Under the pieces are notes generated by a model that saw nothing but the letters and a program-made list of their open reading frames with translations, ran no database searches and was not told the origin of the DNA. Source: Photorhabdus cinerea (GTDB taxonomy: Bacteria; Pseudomonadota; Gammaproteobacteria; Enterobacterales; Enterobacteriaceae). From it: a stretch of 64,000 bases of DNA. The DNA lies in NCBI RefSeq assembly GCF_011189575.1, contig NZ_PUJW01000003.1, positions 186,001-250,000 of the forward strand, given 5' to 3'. Shown here piece after piece: positions 45,514 through 55,102 of the stretch; positions within the stretch are counted from its first letter, which is position 1; the number at the start of each line of letters is the position of its first letter. A program made the translations under genes and the position numbers.

Positions 45514-47229
45514 TTAAGATTCTTCCCCCCAATTTTTCAGCTTAGACGTTTTCCCAACTCCTGGATTGAGAGTATTAGTAGGATCAGTCATCCGATAGAA
45601 ATTCTTCAGCTGAGGCTTAGCTTGATATTGATGGCCCACATTATGTTCTGCGGGATATTCTGCACCACGCTGATCAAGGAGCTCTATCATTCTTTCTTTT
45701 AGTGCATGTATATCCACGCCCTTTTTTACAATGTAATCATGATGGAATACATGGCACATAAAATGCCCGCAATAAAGTTTATGCACTAATACATCATCAA
45801 CTTCTGGCGGTAACTGCTCAAACCATTTTCGATCATTACGACGCAGAGCGATATCAAGCGAGAGGATATTTTCCACTTCGTTACTGTGTACAGCTTGATA
45901 ACGGATCGCTGCGCCGGCAGCGGAAAAACGATGCAGGAATGCTTTAGCTCCTTCTTCCGGCGTACAGGCAAAGAATGCCCCCTCTGCTTGGCTGAAATAA
46001 CTCTTTAGCCAATTTCTAGCTTCCTCAACCCCATCACCTGACATCTTTAATATCAAATGGTGCTCAAAGCGATTTCGATATTCTTTCAAACGCCTAGGTA
46101 AGTGGGAAGGAAATAAACGACCCAATCCTTGCATCATGCGATCGATAAGATGGGAAGGTAAAAATGGAACCTTATTGAGAATAGCGTCCATTCGCCCTTT
46201 CAACGTAAAATAGGTCGGCATTTTATCAGTACCAAGCTTATCAATCATGATAAAAGCATCTTTACCGTAAATTTCTGCGATATCGAAAATATCCCGATGC
46301 ATATATTCACCCGCCACCGGCAAATTACGGAAATTGGCTAATATATGGCGACGCAATTCTGTCAACACGTCAGTGTGGTTGGTACCGATATAAAATACCT
46401 GAGACAAAGATTCTGCTGGAAAAGTATCAAGTCGGACAGCAAACACGACCAACTTACCTGCACAACCCGACGCTTCGAACAAACGACGTTCATCAGAGTT
46501 GAAACGAGATGGTGTATCGGCATCTACGTCACGCACACGTTGGGCATACTCATAATCAGATGCTTTACGCTGACCTTGTTCTATATCTTGGTCACTATAA
46601 CGCTGTTCTTCCAAACAAGAGAGGATCTCTTCCGGTGTTTCTCCCAAGTAGATACCCAGATGATTAATCAATTCTGGCTTACCGTTCTTGTTCACTCGCC
46701 CATATAACGCCATTTCAGTGTAGGCGGGACCACGATGAACCAGAGAACCGCCTGAATTATTACAGATACCACCAATCACAGATGCACCAATGCAAGAAGA
46801 ACCGATGACCGAATGAGGTTCACGTCCCAGCGGTTTTAACGCACGTTCGAGTTGCCACAATGTGCTGCCCGGCAGTGCTACTACCTGGTTACACTGTTTC
46901 AGGATTTGGATCTTATTCATGCGCAGCGTGCTGATGATCACTATGTCGCGGTCGTAATCCTTACCGCTCGGAGTAGAACCTTCGGTCACACCGGTATTAG
47001 CCGCCTGCATCAAGATGATCTTATCCGCTTCAACACAGGCTTTAAACACACACCACTGTTCTATCAGAGATCCGGGAAATATTACAGCCAAGGCATCGCC
47101 TTGACCCGAGCGAAAACCTTTACGGTAGCGTTCAGTTTTATGGGGAGCAGTCAGGATATGAGACTTACCAACAATATTAGTCAGTGTAGTAATGAATTGC
47201 TGATTTTGAGAGGTCTTTGCATCATTCAT
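45514..47229 (-). CDS. dld: Quinone-dependent D-lactate dehydrogenase
   Basis: Peripheral membrane flavoenzyme that feeds electrons from D-lactate to quinone. 571 aa, E. coli length. FAD_binding_4 domain shows VALPGSTLWQLE and VIGSSCIGASVIGGICNNSGG; the membrane-binding region is rich in Arg/Lys (around 340-385, LFPSHLPRRLKEYRNRF). AAGGAAGAG lies before the ATG. Located between sbcB and plaP, where E. coli has yeeD/yeeE. Confidence 0.95.
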   Translation of the reverse strand: MNDAKTSQNQQFITTLTNIVGKSHILTAPHKTERYRKGFRSGQGDALAVIFPGSLIEQWCVFKACVEADKIILMQAANTGVTEGSTPSGKDYDRDIVIISTLRMNKIQILKQCNQVVALPGSTLWQLERALKPLGREPHSVIGSSCIGASVIGGICNNSGGSLVHRGPAYTEMALYGRVNKNGKPELINHLGIYLGETPEEILSCLEEQRYSDQDIEQGQRKASDYEYAQRVRDVDADTPSRFNSDERRLFEASGCAGKLVVFAVRLDTFPAESLSQVFYIGTNHTDVLTELRRHILANFRNLPVAGEYMHRDIFDIAEIYGKDAFIMIDKLGTDKMPTYFTLKGRMDAILNKVPFLPSHLIDRMMQGLGRLFPSHLPRRLKEYRNRFEHHLILKMSGDGVEEARNWLKSYFSQAEGAFFACTPEEGAKAFLHRFSAAGAAIRYQAVHSNEVENILSLDIALRRNDRKWFEQLPPEVDDVLVHKLYCGHFMCHVFHHDYIVKKGVDIHALKERMIELLDQRGAEYPAEHNVGHQYQAKPQLKNFYRMTDPTNTLNPGVGKTSKLKNWGEES

Positions 47230-47381
47230 AGACTCTTCCTTAATAGTATAATTACCTCTCAGAGCATAGATTGTTTTTCTCTATTTACCGCCGGAATTTT
47301 TCTTATCTGCAAGCTACCTCGCTGTTTTCTTTCCTAAGATCCTTCTTCTGCATTATTACGACAAACTGGAAACATGATAAA

Positions 47382-47406
47382 AAAACGGCACCATTGGTAC
47401 CGTTTT
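47382..47406 (-). terminator. Terminator of plaP
   Basis: AAAACGGTACC / GGTGCCGTTTT stem (one G-T pair) with a 3-base loop and a T-run on the minus strand, 18 bases after the plaP stop. The plus strand also has TTTTCTTTTT. Confidence 0.82.
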
Positions 47407-47423
47407 CTTTTTCAAACCGGATA

Positions 47424-48806
47424 CTAAATCATTTCAGAACACTGAGGCATCGGCTGACGGAAACGACGGGTCAGGAATACCATATAAACCAGACCAATTG
47501 CTCCCCAGGTTAAACCCAACTCCATAGAGCTTTGTTCCAAGTTCATCCACAACACCCCAACAGTGCAGGCACCAATCACAGGCAATACCAGGAAGTTGAT
47601 TGTATCTTTCAATGTACGGTTACGACGTTCACGGATATAGAACTGAGAAATAACCGATAAGTTTACAAAGGTGAACGCTATCAGCGCACCAAAGTTAATC
47701 AGAGCCGTTGCAGTCACCAAATCAAAGGTAATAGCAGACAGTGCTACGATACCTACCAACAATACGTTGATTGCCGGAGTCCGCCATTTTGGATGAACAT
47801 AGCCAAATATTTTCTCAGGAAATACGCCATCGCGCCCCATGACATAGAGCAAACGCGAAACACCTGCGTGGGATGCCATACCAGAGGCCAAAACAGTGAC
47901 ACAAGAGAACACCAGAATAATGGACTGGAATAAAGTCCCCGCTACATACAGCATAATTTCTGGCTGAGATTCATCCGGATTCTTGAACCGGGAGATATCA
48001 GGAAAATAGAGCTGTAAGAAATAAGAAACTATAATAAAGATAACGCCACCGATTAATGCTGTCAGGAAGATCGCTTTCGGGATCACTTTGCCTGCATTCG
48101 GCGTCTCTTCGGACAACGAACTGATGCCATCAAACCCAAGGAATGAAAAACACAAAATCGTTGCCCCAGTAATCATCGGGATTAAATGGGCATCTTCAGA
48201 GGCAAAAGGTCTTACACTCCATAAAGTTCCCGCGCCTTCCCCATTGTATACGCCGTGGATCAACAAACCCACAAATACCACCATTATTGCAACCTGAACA
48301 ATAACAATGCCGGTGTTGAGATTAGCAACAACGTTGATACCACGCAGGTTAAAGGCTGTCATCAATAATGCCAAACCCACAACGAATATCCATGGCTCTA
48401 CACCAGGAAAGATGGCCTGAAGATAAATTTTCGCCAACAAGATGTTAATCATCGGCATGAACAGATAGTCCAGTAGCGACGACCAACCCACCATAAAGCC
48501 AACATGTGGGCTTATGGATTTTTGTGCATAAGTATATGCAGACCCAGCAGATGGGAAGCGTTTTACTAATTTCCCATAGCTTAAGGCAGTAAACAAAATT
48601 GCGATCAAAGCAATAGCATAAGATGTCGCTACATGACCGTCAGTCAAACCAGAAACAATGCCGAAAGTATCAAAGATGGTCATCGGTTGCAGATAAGCAA
48701 GACCCATCATCACCACCTGAACTAAGGTCAGTGTTTTTCTGAGTTGAACACGATTGTTCGCACCAGTTTGGTTGGTGCCAATTGAGATTGCAGTATTATG
48801 CGACAT
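47424..48806 (-). CDS. plaP: Low-affinity putrescine importer PlaP
   Basis: APC-superfamily transporter with about 12 membrane segments. 460 aa from the ATG at 48806 (GGAGG 8 bases upstream); the region matches E. coli PlaP (YeeF) along its length, e.g. PMTIFDTFGIVSGLTDGHV, PSAGSAYTYAQKSISPHVG and FGYVHPKWRTPAINVLL. In E. coli it imports putrescine and affects surface motility. Preceded by an unusual leader with an upstream ORF and an 18-bp palindrome. Confidence 0.93.
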   Translation of the reverse strand: MSHNTAISIGTNQTGANNRVQLRKTLTLVQVVMMGLAYLQPMTIFDTFGIVSGLTDGHVATSYAIALIAILFTALSYGKLVKRFPSAGSAYTYAQKSISPHVGFMVGWSSLLDYLFMPMINILLAKIYLQAIFPGVEPWIFVVGLALLMTAFNLRGINVVANLNTGIVIVQVAIMVVFVGLLIHGVYNGEGAGTLWSVRPFASEDAHLIPMITGATILCFSFLGFDGISSLSEETPNAGKVIPKAIFLTALIGGVIFIIVSYFLQLYFPDISRFKNPDESQPEIMLYVAGTLFQSIILVFSCVTVLASGMASHAGVSRLLYVMGRDGVFPEKIFGYVHPKWRTPAINVLLVGIVALSAITFDLVTATALINFGALIAFTFVNLSVISQFYIRERRNRTLKDTINFLVLPVIGACTVGVLWMNLEQSSMELGLTWGAIGLVYMVFLTRRFRQPMPQCSEMI

Positions 48807-49005
48807 GAGCGAAACCTCCCATAACTCCGATTCGTGTTTTATCACTACTTAATCGACAGTTACTGGGAAGACTTCGCTTCTGCCTATAGGCAGAATAGAC
48901 AGTGGAGTTAGAGGCTGGATTATACATAGAGCGCAATGCTCCATAGTCATCGATGCAGCAGCATGCGCCGATTGGCACAAGTGCGATAGAGAATAATTGC
49001 TCCAT
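48796..49005 (-). CDS. Possible leader ORF upstream of plaP
   Basis: 69-codon ORF from the ATG at 49005 (AGGA 8 bases upstream; ATG at 49020 also in frame) to a stop 11 bases inside plaP. Starts MEQLFSIALVPIGACCCIDD, including a Cys triplet, then Arg/Ser-rich. It covers the entire leader, includes the palindrome at 48878, and its stop overlaps the plaP start, so its translation would affect plaP. No family recognised; it may be a regulatory leader peptide or chance. Confidence 0.35.
   Translation of the reverse strand: MEQLFSIALVPIGACCCIDDYGALRSMYNPASNSTVYSAYRQKRSLPSNCRLSSDKTRIGVMGGFAHVA
48878..48895. promoter_or_regulatory. 18-bp perfect palindrome in the plaP leader
   Basis: TTCTGCCTATAGGCAGAA is fully self-complementary without a spacer, 72 bases before the plaP ATG. 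As DNA it fits a dimeric repressor site; as RNA it has no loop of its own and would pair intermolecularly. Confidence 0.55.
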
Positions 49006-49093
49006 ATTAGCGTTCCTCATTACGGCAACCGATTCTCGTTCTAGTTGCACGTGGGCCAATTATCTATCCGGCTCAGAGTCCGGCCTCTTGGTA

Positions 49094-49220
49094 TATACCC
49101 TTCATCTTTCAAGCTGCTACTTTGTTGGCTGCTTTCACTTACCCCAGTCACATCGTTATCTATGCTCCTGGGGAGGCGTTCACTTGCCGCCGCGCTGCAA
49201 ATTGAAATCTATTGGGTATA
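49094..49220 (-). repeat. ERIC element, full-length 127-bp form
   Basis: TATACCC...GGGTATA ends with the classic ERIC centre (CTTACCCCAGTCACAT and CTATGCTCCTGGGG). Located upstream of the plaP leader and therefore possibly inside its promoter region. Confidence 0.93.
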
Positions 49221-49474
49221 GTAAAAAATAAGTCAAAGCAAAAAAAATAACCGACACATATAAACGCATCAGTTATTTTCCAGTGGGCGAATTCTGCACT
49301 TGAAGACCTAAAATAGCAATACTCGCCACACTAAAAGTTCATTATTTTTTACCACACATATTGATTACGCTATGGAATTTAACCATGTCATATACATTCT
49401 TTTGACATGTGCTAAGTTTTAGCACAACACAAAACGAATTACCACCCAGTTTTTAGGGTTAAGCAAATAACAAA

Positions 49475-49502
49475 ACCCCCAGCCAAAAACAGGCAAGGGG
49501 GT
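49475..49502 (-). terminator. Terminator of the TonB receptor gene
   Basis: AACCCCC...GGGGGTT stem with inner GCC/GGC pairs, T-rich tail (TTTTG) on the minus strand, 28 bases after the receptor stop. Confidence 0.82.
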
Positions 49503-49529
49503 TAACACACATTTAATAAGAATTATTTA

Positions 49530-51512
49530 TCAGAAGTCGTAGGTGATACCAATGTTATAACGACGCCCATCCAGTTGCGCTTCGTAATTTTTTTCAGTAA
49601 CGCGTTTATCAAACACGTTGTACACTCCACCTAACACGCGTAAATCTTTAGTCAGATTATAGCTGGCTCCGATATCCACAAAGGCATAGGACGGTGTTCC
49701 TTCTTTCATTTTTTCACGACGACCTAAAGAATCTGAAGTTTCGCCACGGAAGTTTACCCGGGTCCAAGTTTGCATTTCCGGTAAAGCCTGCCAGTTCAGC
49801 GTTGCATTCGCCATATGTTTAGGCATTTTGTTCAAAGGCTTCCCTTTGTTTGTCCCACTTTTCTGTTCTGAATCGGTATAAGTATAGTTCGCAGACAATG
49901 ACCAGTTTTCAACGATATCCCAGTTCATCGTCACTTCGACACCACGTATGTTCGCTTTATGTACGTTTATACGTTTACTAACAAAGTTATATATATGAGG
50001 GTCCGAACCAACAGAGCACATATCACAATCTGAAATTTCTGTAATTTTATCCTTAAATTCAGTATTAAATATGGTCAGCCCAGCATTAAAATTATCCTGA
50101 TTATTCCAAATAACACCGATCTCTTCACTAACACTTTTCTCAGGCTTCAAATCTGAATTACCGAGAATAACGGCATTACCACTCTCTCCACCTGTTGCCT
50201 GCCCCCAATTCGACGAAATATGACGTAGATCCGGAGAACGATAACCCGTAGATATACCACCTTTTATCGTCCACTGCTCATCCGTATGCCATACACCATA
50301 CAAACGTGGTGTCCAATGATTACCAAAATTCTCGTCTTTATCCATACGGATACCGCCAGTCAGGGCAAAATCATTGGTCATTTGCCACTCATTTTCAGCA
50401 AATAATGCCCAACTCCAGCGAGTCAATTTATTTAGATTATTAGCAGAAGCTAATGTATTATCACCGCCATGCAAGTTTTCATAACGATATTGCCCTCCAA
50501 CACTCAGAGTATGATCACCTAACTGGAAAACAGTTTGATTGTTAAATACCGTATCCTGGTACTTCATATCACGCCCTGGATTTCGTGAGTCATCATGTTG
50601 GATATATGAAGCCATGGTACCGAAATCATAAATACCATTGTGCGTAATAGAATAGTTATTTCGCTTGTAACGGCTTCTACTATCTTTACAAAATTCCTTC
50701 TTTTTCTTACCACAACCAAATAATTTAGTTGTTTTACCCGCAGTAGAATCACGATCCTGCTCATAACGACCCGCTTCAAAATCAAAAGTATTCTGATCAT
50801 CAGGTGTCAGAGAAAGCGTTGCTGAACCGTTACGCATTTCTTGCTCTTTAAAACCACCAACAAATTTATCTTCGTTACGGTGAGAATACAGGCCATTAAC
50901 TTTCAGGCCCAGCAAGCCATCAATGACCGGCCCTGCTGCATAAACACTACTCTGATAACTATTACCCGAATTTTTACTCTCAGTTAACGTCGTATCAGCC
51001 CGAAAACTCGTTATCCACTCTTTCTGAACTTTACGGGTGATTACATTAATAACGCCCCCCATAGCATCAGAACCATAAAGGGAAGACATCGGCCCACGTA
51101 CCACTTCGATCCGCTCAATCGCCGCCAACGGCGGCAACCACCCTTGCTCAATACCAGCGTTATCACTGTTTGGCCGCGTACTGCGGGTATCAACACGCTT
51201 CCCATCAATCAAAATCATGGTGTATTTAGACGACATACCACGAATACTGATATCACTGCTGCTACCACCATCTGTCACAACGACACCTGGCACATCTTTC
51301 AGTGCATCAGTCACATCACGATAAGCTTTAGTTTCTAATTGTTCACGGCTCACCACAGAAACAGACGCTGGTGCATCTTCAATCTTCTGTTGGAAGCCTG
51401 ATGCTGTAGTCACAATAATTGTGTCATTACTACTACTGGCTGCAAAAACAGAGCCAGATGAGATTGTAGCAATAACCCCTAACGCGATTTTTCTTTTATT
51501 AAAAATACCCAT
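49530..51512 (-). CDS. TonB-dependent siderophore receptor (FepA/Cir-like)
   Basis: Outer-membrane receptor, 660 aa from the ATG at 51512 (GGAG 8 bases upstream). Signal peptide to about residue 22, TonB-box-like DTIIVTT, then plug domain (SVVSREQLETKAYRDVTDALKD, SIRGMSSKYTMILIDGKRV, GPMSSLYGSDAMGGVINVI) and a 22-strand-type barrel ending in aromatic YDF. Catecholate-receptor resemblance is inferred. Loops contain a basic Cys pair region (CGKKKKEFC) and CDMC. Upstream lies an ERIC copy whose end is 20 bases before the ATG. Faces the neighbouring FecCD-type ABC genes, so probably one uptake system. Confidence 0.9.
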   Translation of the reverse strand: MGIFNKRKIALGVIATISSGSVFAASSSNDTIIVTTASGFQQKIEDAPASVSVVSREQLETKAYRDVTDALKDVPGVVVTDGGSSSDISIRGMSSKYTMILIDGKRVDTRSTRPNSDNAGIEQGWLPPLAAIERIEVVRGPMSSLYGSDAMGGVINVITRKVQKEWITSFRADTTLTESKNSGNSYQSSVYAAGPVIDGLLGLKVNGLYSHRNEDKFVGGFKEQEMRNGSATLSLTPDDQNTFDFEAGRYEQDRDSTAGKTTKLFGCGKKKKEFCKDSRSRYKRNNYSITHNGIYDFGTMASYIQHDDSRNPGRDMKYQDTVFNNQTVFQLGDHTLSVGGQYRYENLHGGDNTLASANNLNKLTRWSWALFAENEWQMTNDFALTGGIRMDKDENFGNHWTPRLYGVWHTDEQWTIKGGISTGYRSPDLRHISSNWGQATGGESGNAVILGNSDLKPEKSVSEEIGVIWNNQDNFNAGLTIFNTEFKDKITEISDCDMCSVGSDPHIYNFVSKRINVHKANIRGVEVTMNWDIVENWSLSANYTYTDSEQKSGTNKGKPLNKMPKHMANATLNWQALPEMQTWTRVNFRGETSDSLGRREKMKEGTPSYAFVDIGASYNLTKDLRVLGGVYNVFDKRVTEKNYEAQLDGRRYNIGITYDF

Positions 51513-52033
51513 TCCCGATTCTCCAAGAAATATATACCCGTTATCTTTCAAGTGGCCTCTTTGTTGGCTGCACTCACTCACCCCGGTCACATAGTTCTCT
51601 ATGCTCCCGGGGATTCGCTCCCTTGCCGTCGCGATACATCTTGAAATCCATTGGGTATAAGTATGATTTATTCATTTATAAAAATGGATAATCAACATAT
51701 GCTCAAACAGCAGGGATAAAACATTCATCCCTGTGTGGTTTTATTATTTTTTTATTCGACTTTCTTACATATTATTACTATAAAATATAAACCAATACTC
51801 TCTATTAATTCAAACAACTTATCTTATTCAATTATTTTATTACCCACTCTTTGTAGTAATAAAGAGTGGGCATGGGTATTATTCAGACAAAAACGACAGC
51901 CTTTAAACGTACTTTATTACGAGCGGAAAAACCTATTCCTCACGTACCACCGTGTACACTCCCGTTTCTATGCACTATCCATGCCCATGATTTATCGAAA
52001 ATATGTCCTGTAACAAGCTTATTAGAATAGGTT
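51513..52033. other. Leader of the TonB receptor with ERIC and AT-rich DNA
   Basis: 521 bases. The ERIC copy occupies 51533-51659. The rest is AT-rich, with a hairpin CAGGGAT / ATCCCTG at about 51711-51733 followed by a T-run on the plus strand. A 92-codon plus-strand ORF is not convincing. I see no confident Fur box here; the receptor promoter must lie in or beyond the ERIC. Confidence 0.5.
51533..51659 (-). repeat. ERIC element, full-length 127-bp form
   Basis: Same boundaries as the copy at 49094, with central CTCACCCCGGTCACATAG and CTATGCTCCCGGGG. It lies immediately upstream of the receptor ribosome site and would be transcribed in its 5' leader. Confidence 0.93.
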
Positions 52034-52822
52034 CTAACTGGTCAGATTTGAAACCAACCCATCAATTAATACCTGTGGAACGCCCTGAGAACAGCGTTCA
52101 ATCCTGCCTCTGACACCATAAACCTGTGCTAAGCTATCCGGCGTAATAACCTGTTCAGGAATTCCTTCGGCAATTAAATTACCTTTTTGCAACATTAATA
52201 TATAATTACCATGCCGCAAAGCGATATTAATATCATGCACGACCACTACAGTAATAATATTACGGCGGCGTGTTTCTTGTGCAACCAATTCCATTACGTG
52301 ATATTGATAATTTAAATCCAATGCACTAAGTGGTTCATCTAATAATAATAATGTCGGCTTACGAATTAGCGATTGTGCTAATCCGACTAACTGTTTTTGA
52401 CCACCAGATAACTGATCTAAATAACATAATGCCAGATGTTCAATCCCCAACTGACCTAATAAAGACATCACTTCTTCTTCACTGGTTCCAGAATGATGTC
52501 CACTGGATGTACGTTGAGCAACAATAATCGATTCCAACACATGTAAATGAACGCCAGCAGGCAAACTTTGTGGCAAATAAACCACATTTTCTGCCCTCTT
52601 CGCAAAATTCATTTTCATCAAATCCTGACCATCAAGCCAGAGCTGCCCACTGGCGCGATTTAAGCCAGCCAGCGAACGCAGGAGTGTTGATTTACCACTG
52701 CCATTTGGTCCCAACAGTACTGTAATTTTCCCGCGAGGTAATGGAGCGACATTTAGATTTTCAATTACCGGATGTTTCGGATAGCCAGCAGAAAAATTGC
52801 TGATAGTTAACCCCTGCTTCAT
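52034..52822 (-). CDS. Iron-siderophore ABC transporter ATPase (FecE-like)
   Basis: 262-aa ATP-binding subunit. Walker A GPNGSGKSTLL, signature LSGGQKQL, Walker B LLLLDEPLSALD and H-loop VVHD are intact. Overlaps the permease gene by 4 bases (ATGA). Last gene of binding protein-permease-ATPase; ferric siderophore or haem uptake is likely from the permease family. Substrate unknown. Confidence 0.93.
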   Translation of the reverse strand: MKQGLTISNFSAGYPKHPVIENLNVAPLPRGKITVLLGPNGSGKSTLLRSLAGLNRASGQLWLDGQDLMKMNFAKRAENVVYLPQSLPAGVHLHVLESIIVAQRTSSGHHSGTSEEEVMSLLGQLGIEHLALCYLDQLSGGQKQLVGLAQSLIRKPTLLLLDEPLSALDLNYQYHVMELVAQETRRRNIITVVVVHDINIALRHGNYILMLQKGNLIAEGIPEQVITPDSLAQVYGVRGRIERCSQGVPQVLIDGLVSNLTS

Positions 52823-53907
52823 ACATTCCCCCTGTAACGCAAAATTATGCTAAGGAAGAATGGAACCCCAACCAATGCAGTAACAATCCCAACCGGAATA
52901 ATGACACCTGGGATCAAGTTCTTCGAGACAATCGACGTCAAAGACAGCACTAATGCACCAATCAGTGCACTGGCAGGCAAATAGAAGCGGTGATCTTCAC
53001 CAAATATCATACGAGCAATATGGGGCGCAATTAAACCGATAAAGGCAATTGGTCCGACAAATGCAACGGCTAAGGCGGAAAGAATACTGATACGCAATAA
53101 TGTACCCAAGCGCAGGCGACGAACATCAATACCAAAACTGATGGCCCGATCTTCACCCAAACGCAACGCTGTCAATTTCCAAACATTCATCATTGAAATC
53201 GGAAAAATAACTGCAAATACCAGCAACATAACACCCAGTTTTATCCAAGTTGCTCTGGCAAGGCTACCCATTGTCCAGAGTACCAGCCCCTGAAGGGTAT
53301 CTTCAGTTGCGATAAACTGCATCATGGAAACCAATGCGTCAAAAGTAAAGTATATCGCAATACCAAACAACACCACGCCAGAGGAAGTGGCAGCCCGTGT
53401 CCAACGAGTAATGCCATCCAGCACCAACGCTGCCAACAAAGCAAAAATAAAGGCATTCGCAGAAATAAACCATTGGTCAGGCACACCAGGAATACCAATA
53501 CCTGACACGATAGCCAACGCAGCACCAAATGCAGCCGCCTGAGAAACCCCTAAAGTGAAAGGGCTTGCCAATGGATTATTCAGAATCGTCTGCATTTCAG
53601 CGCCAGCCAGCCCAAGAGACAGGCCAATCACTACCGCCATCAGAGCGTATGGCAAACGGATATCCCAGACAATCACCCGTGTACCCGCATCTACACTATC
53701 CGGAGACACTAAAGTCTGCCAGAGAGACTGCAAAGATAAACCTGATGGCCCTATAGTAAAATCTAATACCACGGAAGCGCCGATAACCAAGAAGATGGAC
53801 ACCATCATCACGATACGGCGGCGTAAAATATATTGGTAATGGGCTTTTACACCGCTGCTATTTGATTGTTGTTTCACCGTTGGCATAGGCTCGGTAGTGA
53901 CACTCAT
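52819..53907 (-). CDS. Iron-siderophore ABC permease (FecCD family)
   Basis: 362 aa with an N-terminal cytosolic stretch and about 10 hydrophobic segments. FecCD marks: RLPYALMAVVIGLSLGLAGAEMQ, NPLASPFTLGVSQAAAFGA, LGEDRAISFGIDVRRLRLG and GPIAFIGLIAPHIAR (the ATPase-coupling region). As a single permease gene it probably acts as a homodimer like BtuC. 24 bases after the binding-protein gene. Confidence 0.94.
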   Translation of the reverse strand: MSVTTEPMPTVKQQSNSSGVKAHYQYILRRRIVMMVSIFLVIGASVVLDFTIGPSGLSLQSLWQTLVSPDSVDAGTRVIVWDIRLPYALMAVVIGLSLGLAGAEMQTILNNPLASPFTLGVSQAAAFGAALAIVSGIGIPGVPDQWFISANAFIFALLAALVLDGITRWTRAATSSGVVLFGIAIYFTFDALVSMMQFIATEDTLQGLVLWTMGSLARATWIKLGVMLLVFAVIFPISMMNVWKLTALRLGEDRAISFGIDVRRLRLGTLLRISILSALAVAFVGPIAFIGLIAPHIARMIFGEDHRFYLPASALIGALVLSLTSIVSKNLIPGVIIPVGIVTALVGVPFFLSIILRYRGNV

Positions 53908-53931
53908 TATTTCTGTTACCTGTCTTACTGA

Positions 53932-55065
53932 TTACTTCTCACTGATCCAATAAACACCTGATGGTTCAACTGCCAAGAATTTACTGTGTAATTCATTCAG
54001 TGTTTTTTGTGGATCTAAATCTGCAAATTGTTCAGGATAGAACCACTTAGCAAATACCTGCGCGACTATTACGTTATATGGAGAATTATAATAATTATGC
54101 CAAATAGCATAGTCTCTACCCTCTTTAACCGCAGTCAAAGAGCTGATACCTTTGCGAACAGTTATTTTTTTCAGGCTAGCTTTTGCCAGCTCAGGTGTAG
54201 CTTGCGCGCCCAGTTTTACACCAGGTTCATTACTGTCTGACGCTTTTGCACCACTGGCAATGTAAATATAAGGATCAGTTGCAATAATCTTTTCGAGATT
54301 CATATTACCAAGTGCGCCTGGTAGCACAGCTTTAGCAATGTTTTTACCGCCCGCCAGATCGATAAAATTACCCATATTACCATTACCGGCAGTAGCACAG
54401 CAGTCTTCAAAAGCACCCGCTCTTAGGTCAATAAATACAGCTGGCTTTTTCTCTTCCGGGATCTTATTGGTGATTTCCGTTACTAGTTTTATATTCTTCT
54501 CGTAGAAATCAGCATATTCTGTTGCTTGTTTTTCACGGTGCAATACTTTACCCAGCATACGAATGCTTGGCAGCGTATTTTTTAGTGGATCGGTGCGGAA
54601 GTCAACAAACACGACTGGAACGCCTGCTTTTTCAAGCTGAGCAACCAATTCACTGTTCTTACCCGGACCATGACCAGACAAGCCAAAAATAGCAATATCT
54701 GGATTGAGAGTTAATACTTTTTCAGAACTAACACTGTCAGCACTGGTATCACCAATCAAAGGAACTTTGTCAATCTCAGGGAATTTAGCTTTATAGATGG
54801 CGTAGGATTGTGGGTCCAGTTTGCGAAAATCACCTTGCCAACCCGCGATACGAGCCAGTGGTTTATCCCCTTCAAGTAAAGCGACAGCGTGGAACAAACG
54901 ACCTTCACCCAACAAAATACGGTTTACATTCTCAGGAACGTCAACAGTACGGCCAACTACATCGGTAACCGTTTCAGCCCATGATGCGAAGCTTGCCATT
55001 ACTGCCGAACCCGCTAACAGGCTGATACTGATACTCTTTGCAATAGATCGAGATACAAATTTCAC
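53932..55065 (-). CDS. Periplasmic iron-siderophore binding protein
   Basis: 377 aa from the GTG at 55065, which has GAGG 8 bases upstream; the ATG at 55083 has none and would lie only about 13 bases from the likely transcription start. Signal peptide with a hydrophobic core (SISLLAGSAVMASFASWAE), no lipobox. TroA-type fold with DVVGRTVDVPENVNRILLG at the start and a Cys pair in AFEDCCATAG. First gene of the ABC operon, with a Fur-like site over its promoter. Ligand unknown. Confidence 0.92.
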   Translation of the reverse strand: MKFVSRSIAKSISISLLAGSAVMASFASWAETVTDVVGRTVDVPENVNRILLGEGRLFHAVALLEGDKPLARIAGWQGDFRKLDPQSYAIYKAKFPEIDKVPLIGDTSADSVSSEKVLTLNPDIAIFGLSGHGPGKNSELVAQLEKAGVPVVFVDFRTDPLKNTLPSIRMLGKVLHREKQATEYADFYEKNIKLVTEITNKIPEEKKPAVFIDLRAGAFEDCCATAGNGNMGNFIDLAGGKNIAKAVLPGALGNMNLEKIIATDPYIYIASGAKASDSNEPGVKLGAQATPELAKASLKKITVRKGISSLTAVKEGRDYAIWHNYYNSPYNVIVAQVFAKWFYPEQFADLDPQKTLNELHSKFLAVEPSGVYWISEK

Positions 55066-55102
55066 TTTGTTAGCCTCTTTCATATTAATAATAATGGCGC
55101 TA

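Noticed and set aside
46345..47337. Long plus-strand ORFs opposite dld
   Set aside because: Antisense shadows of dld without ribosome sites.
51735..52013. 92-codon plus-strand ORF near the ABC operon
   Set aside because: Opens from AT-rich DNA without a ribosome site, and its sequence looks like translated A/T-rich DNA.
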